Origin: Larix kaempferi
Lineage: Eukaryota > Streptophyta > Pinopsida > Pinales > Pinaceae
Assembly: GCA_027924585.1 (NCBI GenBank)
Contig: BSBM01000486.1
Coordinates: 47,570,001-47,634,000, forward strand
Length of the DNA stretch: 64,000 bases
Direction: 5' to 3'
In this document: in pieces, positions 46,326 to 57,871 of the stretch
Numbering within the stretch: position 1 is the first letter of the stretch
Layout: each line of letters opens with the position of its first letter
Notes under the pieces: model-generated
Database searches by the model: none
Seen by the model: only the letters and a program-made list of their open reading frames with translations
What the model was told of the DNA's origin: nothing
Position numbers and translations under genes: made by a program

Positions 46326-47818
46326 TTCCTCCCTTCCCAAGATTGCTTGTCCTTAAGCAATGTCAGGATTCCACCAAGCTTCTGTTGCACCACTCTAATT
46401 ATAATTGTCCCCATCCACTAAACAATCTGAAAATTAAACTTGGGCCTTCAAAATGATGACTATGAAGGAAAAAAAAAGAAAAACTACACTGTAATTTATA
46501 TCTGCAATAAACAAACAAATGAACAAAATTTTCAACCCGGTTCGGATAACTGAGTAGAATTCTTGGATCCCACTCTTTCTCCTATAAGGACCAAGATTGT
46601 TCTGTCATCTTTGGCAATCTATCACTCCAATGAATGCCAGGATCCCAAAGTATCAACTGCATTTTCCAAATCATCGGAATCAATTTAGAGAATCTTCCAT
46701 CAAACATGTGCCTTTTCATCCGGTGAATAACTGAAAATACATTACTGCCAACCAAACCAAGTGGAGACAAAATGCTTCTTCAAGTGAAAACATCCAATGG
46801 TTCAACTCTCTACCATTGGATAAAAAATGGAAGCATCCCTCCAAGCATGTGGATTCCCTCCACATAGGCCAACTTCTGCAAGTAAAATGTTCCATTAATT
46901 TATCTTGGGAACTTGTCTGCTTAGCTGCCTTCCTTTGACCATAAGAAGAAATTTTTTTGCAAGGATATTTCATTTTTATCAAGTAATCTTTCCCCCAATC
47001 CATATTTGAATGACTGACATCAAATGGCCGAAAATTATGCCTTTCCTGCTACTTGCAAATCATAGAAAAATCAGCAATATTAAAAACAATTTTCTCGCAA
47101 CAAAACATAAAACTCTTACCTTCTAGATTTTCCTTTTTAGTGATGCCTCTATCCATCCATCGAGTTGATGAATCAGAGATACTGCTTGTTGATTTATATG
47201 AGATATAATTAGCCATCTTTCAGCAATGAGATCTATCTCCCATGGTGACAGATCATGATCCTCCTATTTTACATGTGACATAAACCAGAAAAAATTCTTC
47301 ACCCACTGTTCATTCCCCATTGGTGTTGCATAATCTACGACATGTGGGAAAGAACTGTGAACCTTCTTTGCATGTCTGCAACCTTCAATAATCAGACTTA
47401 GGGCTACAACTCCTTCATTATTGGATGTCCCAAATTGGGTGCTCTCATCCCACTCTTCCATGGGTGAGTGGCTGTCTTCAAGGAACAACTCAAGTTCCCT
47501 TGGAAAAAATTCAAGTGCTTGGTTCTCATCAAACTTTTATGCACACTCTTCAAGCACATATAAAAATGAATGATCCTCATGATCCACCATCTCATGAGGT
47601 TCCTCCCTGTGATCAAGAATTCTTTTAGATAAATGAATTTGATTGAATGGTGTTTAGGAGGGTAGGGGGGTCTTTGCAAATTTTTAGGAAGCTGCAATAC
47701 TTCTGTTTTGGATTCTTGGAGGGCACCTTGAGTTCTTCTCAAAGAATATTGGGTGGCCATCAATTCATTATTGATATTTCTGATCTCTTCATCATTATTT
47801 AAGGATGCACCATGAAAC
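46326..47818 (-). pseudogene. Internal 2, left part: C-terminal half of the unknown reading frame
   Basis: Starts with the purine tract (minus-strand AATCTTGGGAAGGGAGGAA, 46327-46345). Broken open pieces at 46582-46770, 46716-47003, 47264-47488 and 47404-47763 match the C-terminal half of the 41630-44617 frame, including FTCRSWPMWRESTCLEGC. More frame changes are present than in internal 1. It is interrupted at 47818 by the copia element (target GAAAC). Confidence 0.7.
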
Positions 47819-48371
47819 TGTTAGAAAAACAGGATCGCAGAGCAATAACAATAAACAGAAATGCAAATATAATCACACATACACATTACAAGAGAGACAC
47901 AGATATATCGTGGTTCACCAAACTTGGGCTACGTCCACACTGAATTTTCCAGCCCTTACTATTATTACCGTCTAGCAAGGTGAAGGGATACAACCTGCAG
48001 CACAACCGCTGCACTTCCTCTTCTCTGTTTCACAGTCTCTCTCCTGATCTCAGAGATCTTTACAATGCATAAAACCTAATACATCATCATCCCTAGCCGT
48101 ATTACAATGTCTTTATTTTATAAGGGAAATACAATTAGAAAATACCACGGGATACCCAAAACCATGGGCCCACAAAACAGCTGGCGAAAATAGCCCCAAA
48201 AATTTTCTTCGGGGGCGCTGCCCCCGGTCCCCCCTGGAACCCCATGGGGGGGCGATACCCCCCCGCTAGGGTGACTGTACAGTCCACCTACATATCATAT
48301 AAAACTGGGGTACAAACACGGCTGATACAATATCATCTATGAGACTAGAAGATCTGGCTCCACAACCAACA
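47819..48371 (-). repeat. 3' LTR of the copia element
   Basis: TGTTAGAAAAACAGG...CCACAACCAACA. A minus-strand TATA box CTTATAAAATA lies at 48114-48124. It is 64 bp shorter than its partner because the C/G-rich block at about 48211-48275 is shorter. Confidence 0.95.
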
Positions 48372-48456
48372 ATCTCCCACTTGGAGACTGATCACAACAA
48401 CTCCACCGCTGCTGCACTTGCTGGACTTGGACTTGGAAAATTTCTCCTCTTCACCT

Positions 48457-48996
48457 TCATGCTAGAAGGCCAATTGAAACCGAGCACGAAATCAGTTTCT
48501 CTCTGGTCACTACCTTTGTGAACATGTCTGCAGGATTCTGGCTAGTATGTATCTTTTCCAGCTTCAACAGTTCATCTTCCAGAACAGAGCGTATGAAATG
48601 GTACTTGAGTTGTATATGTTTAGTCCTGGAATGGAATGCTGAGTTCTTTGCAAGGTGAATGGCACTCTGGCTGTCACTATACAATCTGCTATCCTTCTGC
48701 TTCTTACCCACTTCCTCCATAAACCTCTACAACCAAATCATCTCTTTACTAGCCTCTGTAATGGCAACATACTCTGCTTCTGTTGTTGAAAGTGCAACAA
48801 CCTTCTATACTTTCAAAATCCAGCTTACTGTTGTTCCACCTACAGTAAACACATACCCTGTGGTGCTCCTCCTTCTATCCTTGTCACCTACCATATCTGC
48901 ATCAACATATCCCTGTAGAACAGTGTCTGAACCTCCGAAACATAATGCCTCAGTGGTAGTACCTCTCAAATACCTGAGAATCCACTGTACTACCTT
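48457..48996 (-). pseudogene. Copia RNase H
   Basis: C-terminal end of the copia polyprotein. Catalytic residues are visible: Asp in GYVDADMVGDKDRRRSTTGY, Glu in STTEAEYVAITEASKE, Asp in LYSDSQSAIHLAKN, then HIQLKYHFIR. Two TAG stops (48805-48807 and 48727-48729) interrupt it. The natural end is at 48457. It would degrade the RNA template during reverse transcription. Confidence 0.9.
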
Positions 48997-50289
48997 TCAA
49001 TGTTCTTTACCTGGATTGTTCATATATCTTCTCACAACTCCCACTGTATGTGCAATATCTGGTCTTGTGCACACCATGGCATACATCAAGCTGCCAACTG
49101 TTGATTGATAGGGAATCTTGGACATGTAATCTGTCTCTTCTTGTGTCTTGGGACACATTTCCTTACTTAGACTGAAATGGCTAGACAAAGGTGTACTTAC
49201 AGGTTTTGCATTATGTATTCTGAACCTCTCCAACACCTTTTGTATGTACTCACTTTGAGACAATGTCAATTTGCGATTTTTCCTGTCTCTCATTATTCTC
49301 ATACCAAGGATTTGCTTTGCAGCACCCAAATCCTTCATCACAAATGAATTTGCTAGCTTCCTTTTGAGTACATTTATATCCTGCATGTCAGACCCTGCAA
49401 CAAGCATGTCATCCACATACAATAACAAGATAATATATCTTCCATTGTCTAGCTTCTTGAAATAAACACAGTGGTCAGAATGACATCTACTATAACCTTG
49501 TTCTATCATAAACCTGTCAAACTTTAGATACCACTTCCTTGGAGCTTGCTTCAAGCCATACAAGCTCTTTTTCAACCTGCATACCAGATCCTCCTTACCT
49601 TTGACCTCATACCCTTGTGGTTGCTGCATATATATTTCTTCCTCCAAATCCCCATGGAGGAAGGTTGTTTTTACATCTAACTGTTCAAGATGCAAATCTT
49701 CTACCACCACTAGACTTAAGATAGTCCTAATTGAAGTCATCTTAACAACAGGAGAAAATATTTCATCAAAATCTATACCTTTCTTCTGTGCAAACCCCTT
49801 TACAACAAGTCTGGCCTTGTACCGCTTCTTACCTCCTTCTTCTTCCTTCAACCTGTAAATCCATTTGTTTTGCAATGCTTTTTTACTAGCAGGCAACTGA
49901 ACCAAACCCCAAGTCTGGTTTCCTACCAATGAGTCCATCTCCTCATTCATGCCTTGCTCCCACTTCTTTCAAGTTTCCACCTGCATTGCTTCTTCATAGC
50001 ATTCTGGTTCACCAGAATCAATCATCAATACATAATACATTGAAGGAGAGTATCGTTCAGGGAGTCTACTTAACCTGGTATATCTTCTTACAGTTGCAGG
50101 AGTTTCAGGTACTTGCTGCTGCTCTTGATTTTCTGGCACCTTCGAAACTTCATTTTCTTTAATTTCATCAAGCACTATGTACTCTATGTTTTCCTTTTCC
50201 TGTTTCTTTCCCTGCAACTGATCTTTATACATGACCTTTTCATTGAATATCACATCTCTACTCCTAATGATTTTGTTATTTTCATAATC
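48997..50289 (-). pseudogene. Copia reverse transcriptase
   Basis: RT begins at MNEEMDSLVGNQTWGLV. It has KARLVVKGFAQKKGIDFDE, FSPVVKMTSIRTILSLV, LDVKTTFLHGDLEEEIYMQQ (motif A), SLYGLKQAPRKWYLKF and motif C LLLYVDDMLVAGSD with YVDD intact. A 317-codon stretch (48997-49950) is fully open. TGA stops lie at 49969-49971 upstream and at 48997-48999 downstream, where relatives have Arg-type codons. The linker to integrase (49972-50289) contains YTRLSRLPERYSPS. Confidence 0.9.
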
Positions 50290-50931
50290 TCATAAACGAT
50301 AACCAAATTCATCAACCCCATATCCAATAAAGGTACATTTCTTGGATTTAGCTTCAAGCTTTGTTCTATTTTCTTTATCAATATGGACAAATGATTCACA
50401 ACCAAACGTTCTAAAAAATGAGTACTTTACCTTTTTATCTGTCCATGCTTCCTCTGGAATACCACCATCCAAAGCACTTGAAGGTCCTCTATTTATTAAA
50501 TAAACAGCAGTATTTATAGCATCCGCCCAAAACTGTAAGGGCAACCCTGCATGCAGTCTCATACACCTTGCATGCTCCACGATCGTTCTGTTCATCCTTT
50601 CTGACACACCATTTTCCTGTGGTATTCCTAGGACTGTCTTCTCTCTACGAATCCCATGGTATGAACAATAACTATCAAACTCCTTGCCGCAGTACTCACC
50701 TCCATTATCAGATCTGAGACACTTCAATCTTTTTCCTGTCTCATTCTCAACCAAAGCTTTCCACTTCTTAAAAGTAGCAAACACATCAGATTTCTGTCTA
50801 ATGCAATAAACCCAATTTTTTCTAGTTGCATCATCAATAAATGTAACATAATAATGAGAGCCACCAAGAGATTGTACCTGAGCCGGTCCCCATACATCTG
50901 TATGCACAAGCTCTAATTTTTCATTCTTCTT
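50290..50931 (-). pseudogene. Copia integrase core
   Basis: The first Asp is in LVHTDVWGPAQVQSLGGSHY, the second in CLRSDNGGEYCGKEF, and the Glu in IPQENGVSERMNRTIVEHAR, giving a complete D,D,E set. The zinc-binding HHCC (LWHHRLGHMSEKG...CENCVYGKQ) is on the upstream piece before the TAG at 50932-50934. A TGA at 50290-50292 ends the piece. Confidence 0.9.
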
Positions 50932-52335
50932 CTATTTCCCAACCCTGAGAAATCTGACTCTCTTCTGTTTTCCATAAACACAGTTTTCACAGAATTCCAA
51001 ACTTACCTGCTTCAAATCCGGTAGCAACTTCCTTGAGTGGAGAATCTGCATCCCCTTCTCACTCATGTGGCCAAGCCTATGATGCCACAATGCTATATCT
51101 GTTCCTGTGGAAGCTAAAGAGATAGAATGGTCAGTATTATGAGGACATAAATACAACGTACCTACTCTGTCTCCTTTTGCTATCACCATTGATCCTTTAG
51201 TGATCTTCCACCACTTTTCTCCGAATGTAGATAGACAGCCGCCATCTCCCAACTGCCCTGTTGAGATCAGATTTCTTTTCATAGCAGGAATATACCTAAC
51301 TTCTTTCAACAACCAATCAGTTCTGTTCTTAACTTTTATCCATGCCTTACCCATTCCAACAATTTTACATGGCTCAACATCACCCAATAAAACATGTCCA
51401 AAGTCGCCAGGAACATACTCATGAAAATATTTCCTATGGGGTGTAGCATGACATGAAGCTCCTAAATCTACTACCCAATAATCACTAGTATTATCTAATG
51501 CAAGAATCAAAGCATCTTGTAACACATCACCTGCTACATTTGCTTCCTGGGTAGTTTCCTTCTGTGCATCTCCTTTCTTCTTTAGAGATTTGCAGTCTTT
51601 CTTTAGATGTCCTTTCTTTCCACAGCTCCAACACTCTATCTTTCCCAGTCTGGACTTGGATATGCCCATTTTAGACTTTCCACGATTAGCTTGGCTCTTT
51701 CCTCTCTCCTTTTGGCTTCCCCTGCTCTCCATGGTCAACGCATTACCTGATGTCTCACCTGTGCTTTTTCTTCGCATTTCCTTGCTAAGAATAACACCAA
51801 TAACATCATCAAATTTCAAGGTGTTTGAACCAGAGACAGAGTTACTTACAGCCATGACCAAGCTATTCCAGCTTTCTGGCAATGAACACAAGATTAGAAG
51901 AGCCCTAACCTCATCATCAAAGTTCACACTTACAGAACTTAGCTGATTTGTAACCGTATTAAACTCATTTAAATGATCAGTAATAGATCCACCTTCAGAC
52001 ATCTTCATATTAAATAAACGCTTCATTAGAAATACCTTGTTGGAGGCCGAGGGTTTTTCATACATCTTACCCAATGCGCTCATTAAACCCTCTGTTGTCG
52101 TTTCTTTTGAGATATTGAAAGCCACCGATGAAGCCAGGCTCAACCATATTGTTCCCAGAGCCTTTCTATCAAGAACCTCCCATTCTTCGTCCTTCATAGC
52201 CGTCGACTGCTTTGCTTTTCCTCCCAATGGTAGGAATAGATCCTTCTGGTACAGATAGTCCTCCATTTGCATCTTCCATAACTTGAAGTTTTGGCCGTTA
52301 AAATTCTCGACCTTAAACTTTCCTTCTTCTGCCAT
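50932..52335 (-). pseudogene. Copia gag-protease and integrase zinc domain
   Basis: Start chosen at ATG 52335 (MAEEGKFKVENFNGQNFKLW); the open frame extends upstream into the LTR but this Met begins the conserved gag. The gag core has LGKMYEKPSASNKVFLMKRL and LCSLPESWNSLVMAVSN, then a zinc knuckle CWSCGKKGHLKKDC. The protease site reads YWVVDLGASCHATP: Asp-Leu-Gly replaces Asp-Ser-Gly, which one C-to-T change can explain and which would inactivate it. The frame is open for about 468 codons to TAG 50932. From here to 48457 the whole polyprotein is 1,292 codons. Confidence 0.9.
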
Positions 52336-52410
52336 TGCTCCCACTCGAACCAGAAACCCTAGCTTCCTGTGGGTTTGACTGCCAAATAGACCTTTGGCTC
52401 TGATACCAAT

Positions 52411-53027
52411 TGTTAGAAAAACAGGATCGCAGAGCAATAACAATAAACAGAAATGCAAATATAATCACACATACACATTACAAGAGAGACACAGATATAT
52501 CGTGGTTCACCCAATTTGGGCTACGTCCACACTGAATTTGCCAATCCTTATTATTATTACCGTCCAACAAGGTGAACGGATACAACCTGCAGCACAACCG
52601 CTGCACTTCCTCTTCTCTATTTCACAGTCTCTCTCCTGATCTCAGAGATCTTTACAATGCATAAAACCTAATACATCATCATCCCTAGTCGTATTACAAT
52701 GTCTTTATTTTATAAGGGAAATACAATGGGAAAATACCACGGGATACCCAAAACCATGGGCCCACAAAACAGCTCGCGAAAACAGCCCCAAAAATTTTCT
52801 TCGGGGGCGTTGCCCTCGAACCCCCGCCGGGGGACCGCTGGCCCCCGGACCCCCTAGCCAGGGGGGCTGGTCCCCCCTGGAACCCCGTGGGGGGGGCGAT
52901 GCCCCCCCCACACCCCCCCCACTGGGGTGACTGTACAGTCCACCTACATATCATATAAAACTGGGGTACAAACACGGCTGATACAATATCATCTATGAGA
53001 CTAGAAGATCTGGCTCCACAACCAACA
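52411..53027 (-). repeat. 5' LTR of the copia element
   Basis: 617 bp, TG...CA, with a minus-strand TATA box CTTATAAAATA at 52706-52716. It contains an extended run of C/G tracts at about 52801-52921 that can fold into stacked hairpins and that is much shorter in the other LTR. Confidence 0.95.
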
Positions 53028-53032
53028 GAAAC

Positions 53033-54666
53033 AATTCTACAAGCTCCAACAAACTATCTCTATCAAAAAGCAGGTTCAAGAATTTACCTTTTATGCTTGT
53101 CATGGCTTTCTGAAATTCTTCCATGTCTCTCGTGGAAGACTGCTCCCTCAACTTCCAACAAATATTATTCATTAAAGAATGGGTGTCAGTGAGGGTTTGA
53201 AGGGCTTCTTGGATTTTGCATTCATTCATCTTCCATGTCCCTTCAAGGAAATGAGGTTCTGGCAGATGAATCTTCTCTTCTTCTAGCTTACTAGGATCAA
53301 CTTCAGTTGATTCTATTAAAGTTATGAAATCTGATCCATAATTTGGGGCTGCAAGATATTCATATTTCAGATCATGAATATCATATATTTGGCTGCAACT
53401 GGGGTTCTCATTCATCTTTGTTGCACCAATAAGGCTTTCTCTCCAATTTTCAGCCCTCCCCAATTCAAGAGTATCAACCCCTGGTGGTTCAACCAAGCCC
53501 ATCTTCTCTTCTGAAGTGGCTGCCCCATCATGATGACACATAGGCGTGTAAAAATCAGAATTGAGAAAATTTCCATGTGTTGTGTTTTCTCCTCCTTGTG
53601 ATGGTATGTTGGTGGTTTGGCCTTCCACCAATTTCTCATTTTTAGTTTATGTTGCTGCAAGGGCTTCTTCTTTCTCCATGGATCTTGCACCCACGTCACC
53701 TTCATCAATGGGGACCCCCATGTATCCGACACATATGTGAGAATACACATCATTAGATTCTTCCTCATACTTAAAACATTCCTCAGTAGGTGCTCTTCCA
53801 ACCATGTGGGTATCCTGCAAATATCCTTCCAATGATTCAGCCCTATCACTGCATTCATCCTTATCACTAAGGATCTGAGCATAACAATCCAAGGACTCCA
53901 TCATGCAATAATTATCCCCTGATGTGGCTGCAACATCATTATGACACAAAGGGGTACAAAAATCTGAATGAGTTCCAAACATTTGCATCATACTTAGCCC
54001 TTCAAATGGTGGAGCTATGGTGCCTTGTTTTGCCATCAATTCTTCTAGTTCACATCCAACTGATGTGTGGTCATCTTCTGCTTCACTATGAAGATCAAGT
54101 GGTGACTTTTAATCTGATTTAGGTTCTTCTTTTGGATCTAATCCAAAATATGTCTCACCATCATTAATCTTACCAATATCCTTTGAGGTGATCTTGAAAT
54201 TCTCAACATAGAAGCTTGCAGTAGATTGTGCTCCCATTCTGTCAACAACCTCATGATTGGTTTTTGAGTCTTGCTTCCCCAAGCAAAATAATGAAGCTTC
54301 TTCCTTGGTTGTTTTAGGGTCAAGATTCTTGGAGGCTCTTCTGTAAGAGGATCCAATAATTCTCATGAATTGTGAAACCACTAAATCCAGTGAAGCTTCA
54401 AATTTATCCATTCTCTCTCCCACAAAAGATTGATCTTTGACTGTGGAACATGCAACCTTTTCCTGCATATGGCTATCAGAATAACCATAGTCTCTTCTGC
54501 CAATCATGATATCATGGGACATGCTTGTAGAGGGTACTTCTTGGAAATTTTATTCCTCATACTGTCTATAATGCTCTTCATACTGCTCAACATATTCATC
54601 ATCATATTGCTCATAAAAATCATCTTCATCTTCATCTTCATACAACTCAAACTCTAAATCTTCCAT
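53033..54666 (-). pseudogene. Internal 2, right part: N-terminal half of the unknown reading frame
   Basis: The ATG at 54666 opens MEDLEFELYEDEDEDDFYEQ, one Glu-Asp pair longer than copy 1. From there to the copia junction the open pieces (54550, 54109-54522, 53647-54039, to 53631) all share one frame, broken only by isolated stops near 54547, 54109 and 53645. This shows that copy 1's shift around 43260-43535 is decay and that the ancestral frame ran through. Landmarks: HDIMIGRRDYGYSDSHMQEK, FCLGKQDSKTNHEV, FCTPLCHNDVAATSGDNYC. Confidence 0.7.
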
Positions 54667-54757
54667 GACTGTACTAATTCCACAACTGCAACTTGAAGAT
54701 AGTGTTGAGCTAATTTTCCACTGAGAGTTAATTTCCACAGACTGAGCCAAGGAAAGT

Positions 54758-54769
54758 GCTCTGATACCA
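54758..54769 (-). other. Primer binding site, internal 2
   Basis: Minus-strand TGGTATCAGAGC, a perfect initiator-Met-type site one base from LTR-C. Confidence 0.85.
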
Positions 54770-54770
54770 C

Positions 54771-56535
54771 TGTAATATCCTATCCAAGACATGACCAATA
54801 TATTGTCTTCCACTCATAATTTTAATAAAATTTTACTAGCATTTTTTAAGGCAAATTCTCAAATAGAGTAGGATGTAAGTGACGGGGATTGAAAATCTGA
54901 ATGGGGATGGTAGGAATGATATTAGGTACTGGAATTTATATGTTTGAGTGTGCAGCAGCAGCTAAATAAGGTCTGATCAGAATTCCTTGGCACAAAGTAC
55001 TAGATCCATTCACTTTTCAGCAATAGAGCAATTCTATTGCCTACTTCGAGGCTTCCTGGGCTTCTAGCATATGCCAACAAGATTGGGTGAGGGTTATCAG
55101 AGTTTATGGAAGAGGTATAATAGTCAATGAATATTATATAGTGCACTGGAATGTTGTATTAGTGAAATTGGGAAGGTTTAGAGTGATTGGGAGATAAAAT
55201 GCACACTCTGGACTATTGGGCTAGTCAAATTATAGGATCTTCCAAATGAAGATAACTACATCCAAATTCTTAATACAGGGAATGATATGGGAATTATACT
55301 GAGTTATTAGCCTCCTCCAACTGACATAATGCAAAATGGATGCTCAGAATTGATTTAGCAGTCATATTGGTGAAACTAGTCTAGAATAAGCACCCAACTA
55401 GTTAGTCTTGCATTTTAATTCATCAAACTGCTCCAATAAATCATAAAATCTGTTATGATATTAAATAAATATTTGATATATTATATTCAATAGATACAAT
55501 TCGAAATATAACTTCAGAACACTTCCTTTTTTATTATTTGATTGCCTTCCAAAGTACAATGCCTCACAGGCTAGATTTTCATTACAATAGAGGGAGAATG
55601 AAGATGAGAAGTAGGAGATTACTTTGGATTTGTTCTGAAGTGGATTATCAGACCATATACAGGTCATATGTCTGATATTTCTGCACTCTGAGCTTCTTAT
55701 CTTCACTGGGGCGCATTCACCAAACTAGCGCTCTCCTCCAAGAGAAACTCCTCCAAATCTAGTAGAGGAAGATGTAGAAGTGAGAGAAGAAGTGGAGAAT
55801 AGGTCTAAATCTGATCTCTAAGCATGGTAAGCCTCTGTTCTCTGTAAATAATATCCCACTGGGCTCTCTGAATTTTCTGGGTGCATCCACTGAATACTAT
55901 CTTCTTCTTCTGGTGATTTTCCTCTAAAACTAGCCGCAATTCTCCTGTAGAAATGATCTCCTCTTCAAGCTGACTATGGATCTTCACTGATGGACTGATA
56001 TGAATGTTATTGGCTGCAATAACATATTCTGGACCTGCATATTACTCACTGAAACTCAAGGGGCCTTGGGGCACATCACCCAAGAAAAACTGTTGAGGCA
56101 CATCACTCAACCAAGAGAGGCTTAGAGCTCTCAATACAAAAACGCAAATGACAAAAGTTGTTAATGGGAGTTGGAAGCATTCTTTTATAGAATTCATGTT
56201 GACCTATTGAGAAATTTAATTGGCTTGGTGACCTGTGAGAATGGGTCACCCATGAGTGGATATACTTGCTTGCTTTTCTTCTTACACCTTTTCTCTCGTT
56301 TAGAAACTGTGCCCCCTTTTGTCTCAAGATGTTTCCTTCCTTGTAAAACTTTCCTGCTTTGTAAATTGAGTTCTCTTTTGGAAATTTAGACGTCCATTAG
56401 ATTTTTATGTTTTTTTCCCATTTCTTTCTTTTTGGTAACATCTTACACCTTTTCGCTTTTCATCCCTTGCTATTTTCTGACCTCCAGTTCTGATTTAGCA
56501 ACATTATCCTCAAGGGGATTCCCTATTGGCCCACT
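54771..56535 (-). repeat. LTR-C (truncated)
   Basis: TGTAATATCC... collinear with LTR-A, including the segment missing from LTR-B. A minus-strand TATA box CTATAAAAGA lies at 56181-56190. It stops at ...GGCCCACTTG, where LTR-B continues with CACACATC, and is joined directly to the next element. Confidence 0.85.
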
Positions 56536-56740
56536 TGTTGGAAGTACAGCTGCCGTTACACCAAAACCCGCAGGTGATTGGTAAACTCACCACCGCCAGA
56601 TTTCAAGGATCCACGAGAGGCGATTAGTCCATTATCACGATACACCGGGGAGCGCTGACTACTTGCAATTTCGTGCAACAATCTCCCCCTCAACGCGAGC
56701 CGAGTGTGTATCAAACTCGTGACCTCTAGCTCTGATACCA
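56536..56740 (-). mobile_element. TRIM/SMART-like fragment
   Basis: A 145-bp segment with ends TGTTG...CAACA (56536-56680) is followed by a purine tract (minus-strand AGGGGGAGAT, 56681-56690), only about 38 bp of spacer, and a perfect primer site TGGTATCAGAGC (56729-56740, minus). This is the layout of a miniature LTR element with almost no internal region. The second short LTR expected beyond the primer site is absent; a 1.1-kb copia LTR begins there instead. It could also be a deletion junction of the copia element. Confidence 0.45.
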
Positions 56741-56742
56741 AT

Positions 56743-57871
56743 TGAGAAACATACAACACTAAGAGGGGGGGTGAATTGGTGTTGTAAGTTTGATTTATTT
56801 TTCTTACTCAGTATTTGATAAAACCTTATTGAAGTATCAATTCAATCAACAACAACAACCAATGATCACAAACAAAATTACAATGCTGATGCTCAGAATA
56901 GTTTATAATTTAATATATATATATACATATAACTTGATTTACAGTTATGAAGGTGCTACAACACCTCAGGAGGCTTCAACCTCCAATTTTTTCAATCAAG
57001 AAGAGATGCTACAACATCTAGGCAAGCTTCAACTTGCCAATCAAGACCAATCAGTCTTTTCCCCAACTCCACCCTACCTCCCTGTAAAATATCAAATTAC
57101 AAGAGATATTAAATACCAGGTCTTTTTATCAACAGTATGGTTCTGTAGCAGCTGCCTTAAAATGTCTCACACTGTCTTCATTATCCTGTTCACGACCTCA
57201 CCAACTAGCAGCCCAGAAATCATAACATTTCACTGCTCCTGCTGCTCTCCTCGACCCTGTCCACCTCTCTTATGCCTCCTGAAATTTGCTCAGAGCTCTG
57301 TGAAAATCTCCTTAATAAAATGAACTTTTTCCAATGTATTTATATAGATCCAAAAAAAATATTTCCAACTGAGCCGACTTGTCATTAATCAAATGCAATT
57401 TTTATTTTCAAGTTTTTGGCTGGGCTGACTTCAAGTTTTTGGCTGGGCTGACTTCAACAATTAATCAAATATATTTAAATTTGATTTAACTCCCATTTTA
57501 TTGTGGTTTCTCATGCCCGTGCTGATGTTTTTTATTTCCATGTTATATTCAAAATACATCTTTATGTATTTTTTCCATCTCATTGTGGGTTGATTCCATG
57601 AATGGTCTTCATTCCTGTATGGCTTCCACATTGACCAGGCCTGCGTTGATATCTTTGGGATGCCCACAAGAGGGTATTAACCCATGACCGCAAGGGCTAG
57701 TTTAACCCTTCAAAAATGTGCCCGCAACCTCTTTTCCTTGTTCACCTTTGCCCATGTCTTCATGCCTTGTCACCAAAACCCATATTCTTGCCATGTTATC
57801 CAATGCCCATATCATCCATCTTTGACTTCCTTTGTCATTAATGTTTTCATCAATGACAATCACATACAACA
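56743..57871 (-). repeat. LTR of the Sirevirus-like element (1.1 kb)
   Basis: On the plus strand TGAGAAACATACAACACT to ...CACATACAACA, with a purine tract (AAAGGGGGAGAT, minus) immediately to the right. A minus-strand TATA box CTATATAAATA lies at 57337-57347. Oddly, a primer binding site abuts its left edge, as would be expected for a 5' LTR. Direct repeats of TTTTTGGCTGGGCTGACTTC occur at 57410-57455. Confidence 0.7.

Larger units (their letters stand above)
47819..53027 (-). mobile_element. Nearly intact Ty1/copia element (Tork/Tnt1-like), nested
   Basis: LTRs at 47819-48371 and 52411-53027 are flanked by the 5-bp target duplication GAAAC (47814-47818 and 53028-53032). A primer site (TGGTATCAGAG) abuts the right LTR and a purine tract (AAGTGGGAGAT) the left LTR. 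The polyprotein order is gag, protease, integrase, RT, RNase H, which is copia order, in a single frame with six premature stops and no frameshift. By eye the LTRs differ by about 3 percent outside a variable C-rich block, so this is a fairly recent insertion into the array. Confidence 0.95.
39393..56535 (-). mobile_element. Tandem array of a non-autonomous LTR retrotransposon (3 LTRs, 2 internals)
   Basis: Order in plus coordinates: LTR-A 39393-41495, internal 1 41496-44721, LTR-B 44722-46325, internal 2 46326-54770 (split by a copia element at 47819-53027), LTR-C 54771-56535. With the copia and one target copy removed, internal 2 is about 3,230 bp, essentially the length of internal 1. Each internal has an initiator-Met-type primer site at its right end and a purine tract at its left end, so the element is minus-strand. 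No gag, RT or integrase is recognised; a long unknown reading frame fills the internal region. LTR-C is truncated at its right end. Confidence 0.85.

Noticed and set aside
52694-52975. Gly/Pro-rich 93-codon protein
   Set aside because: Produced by the C/G-tract block of the copia LTR; low-complexity artefact.
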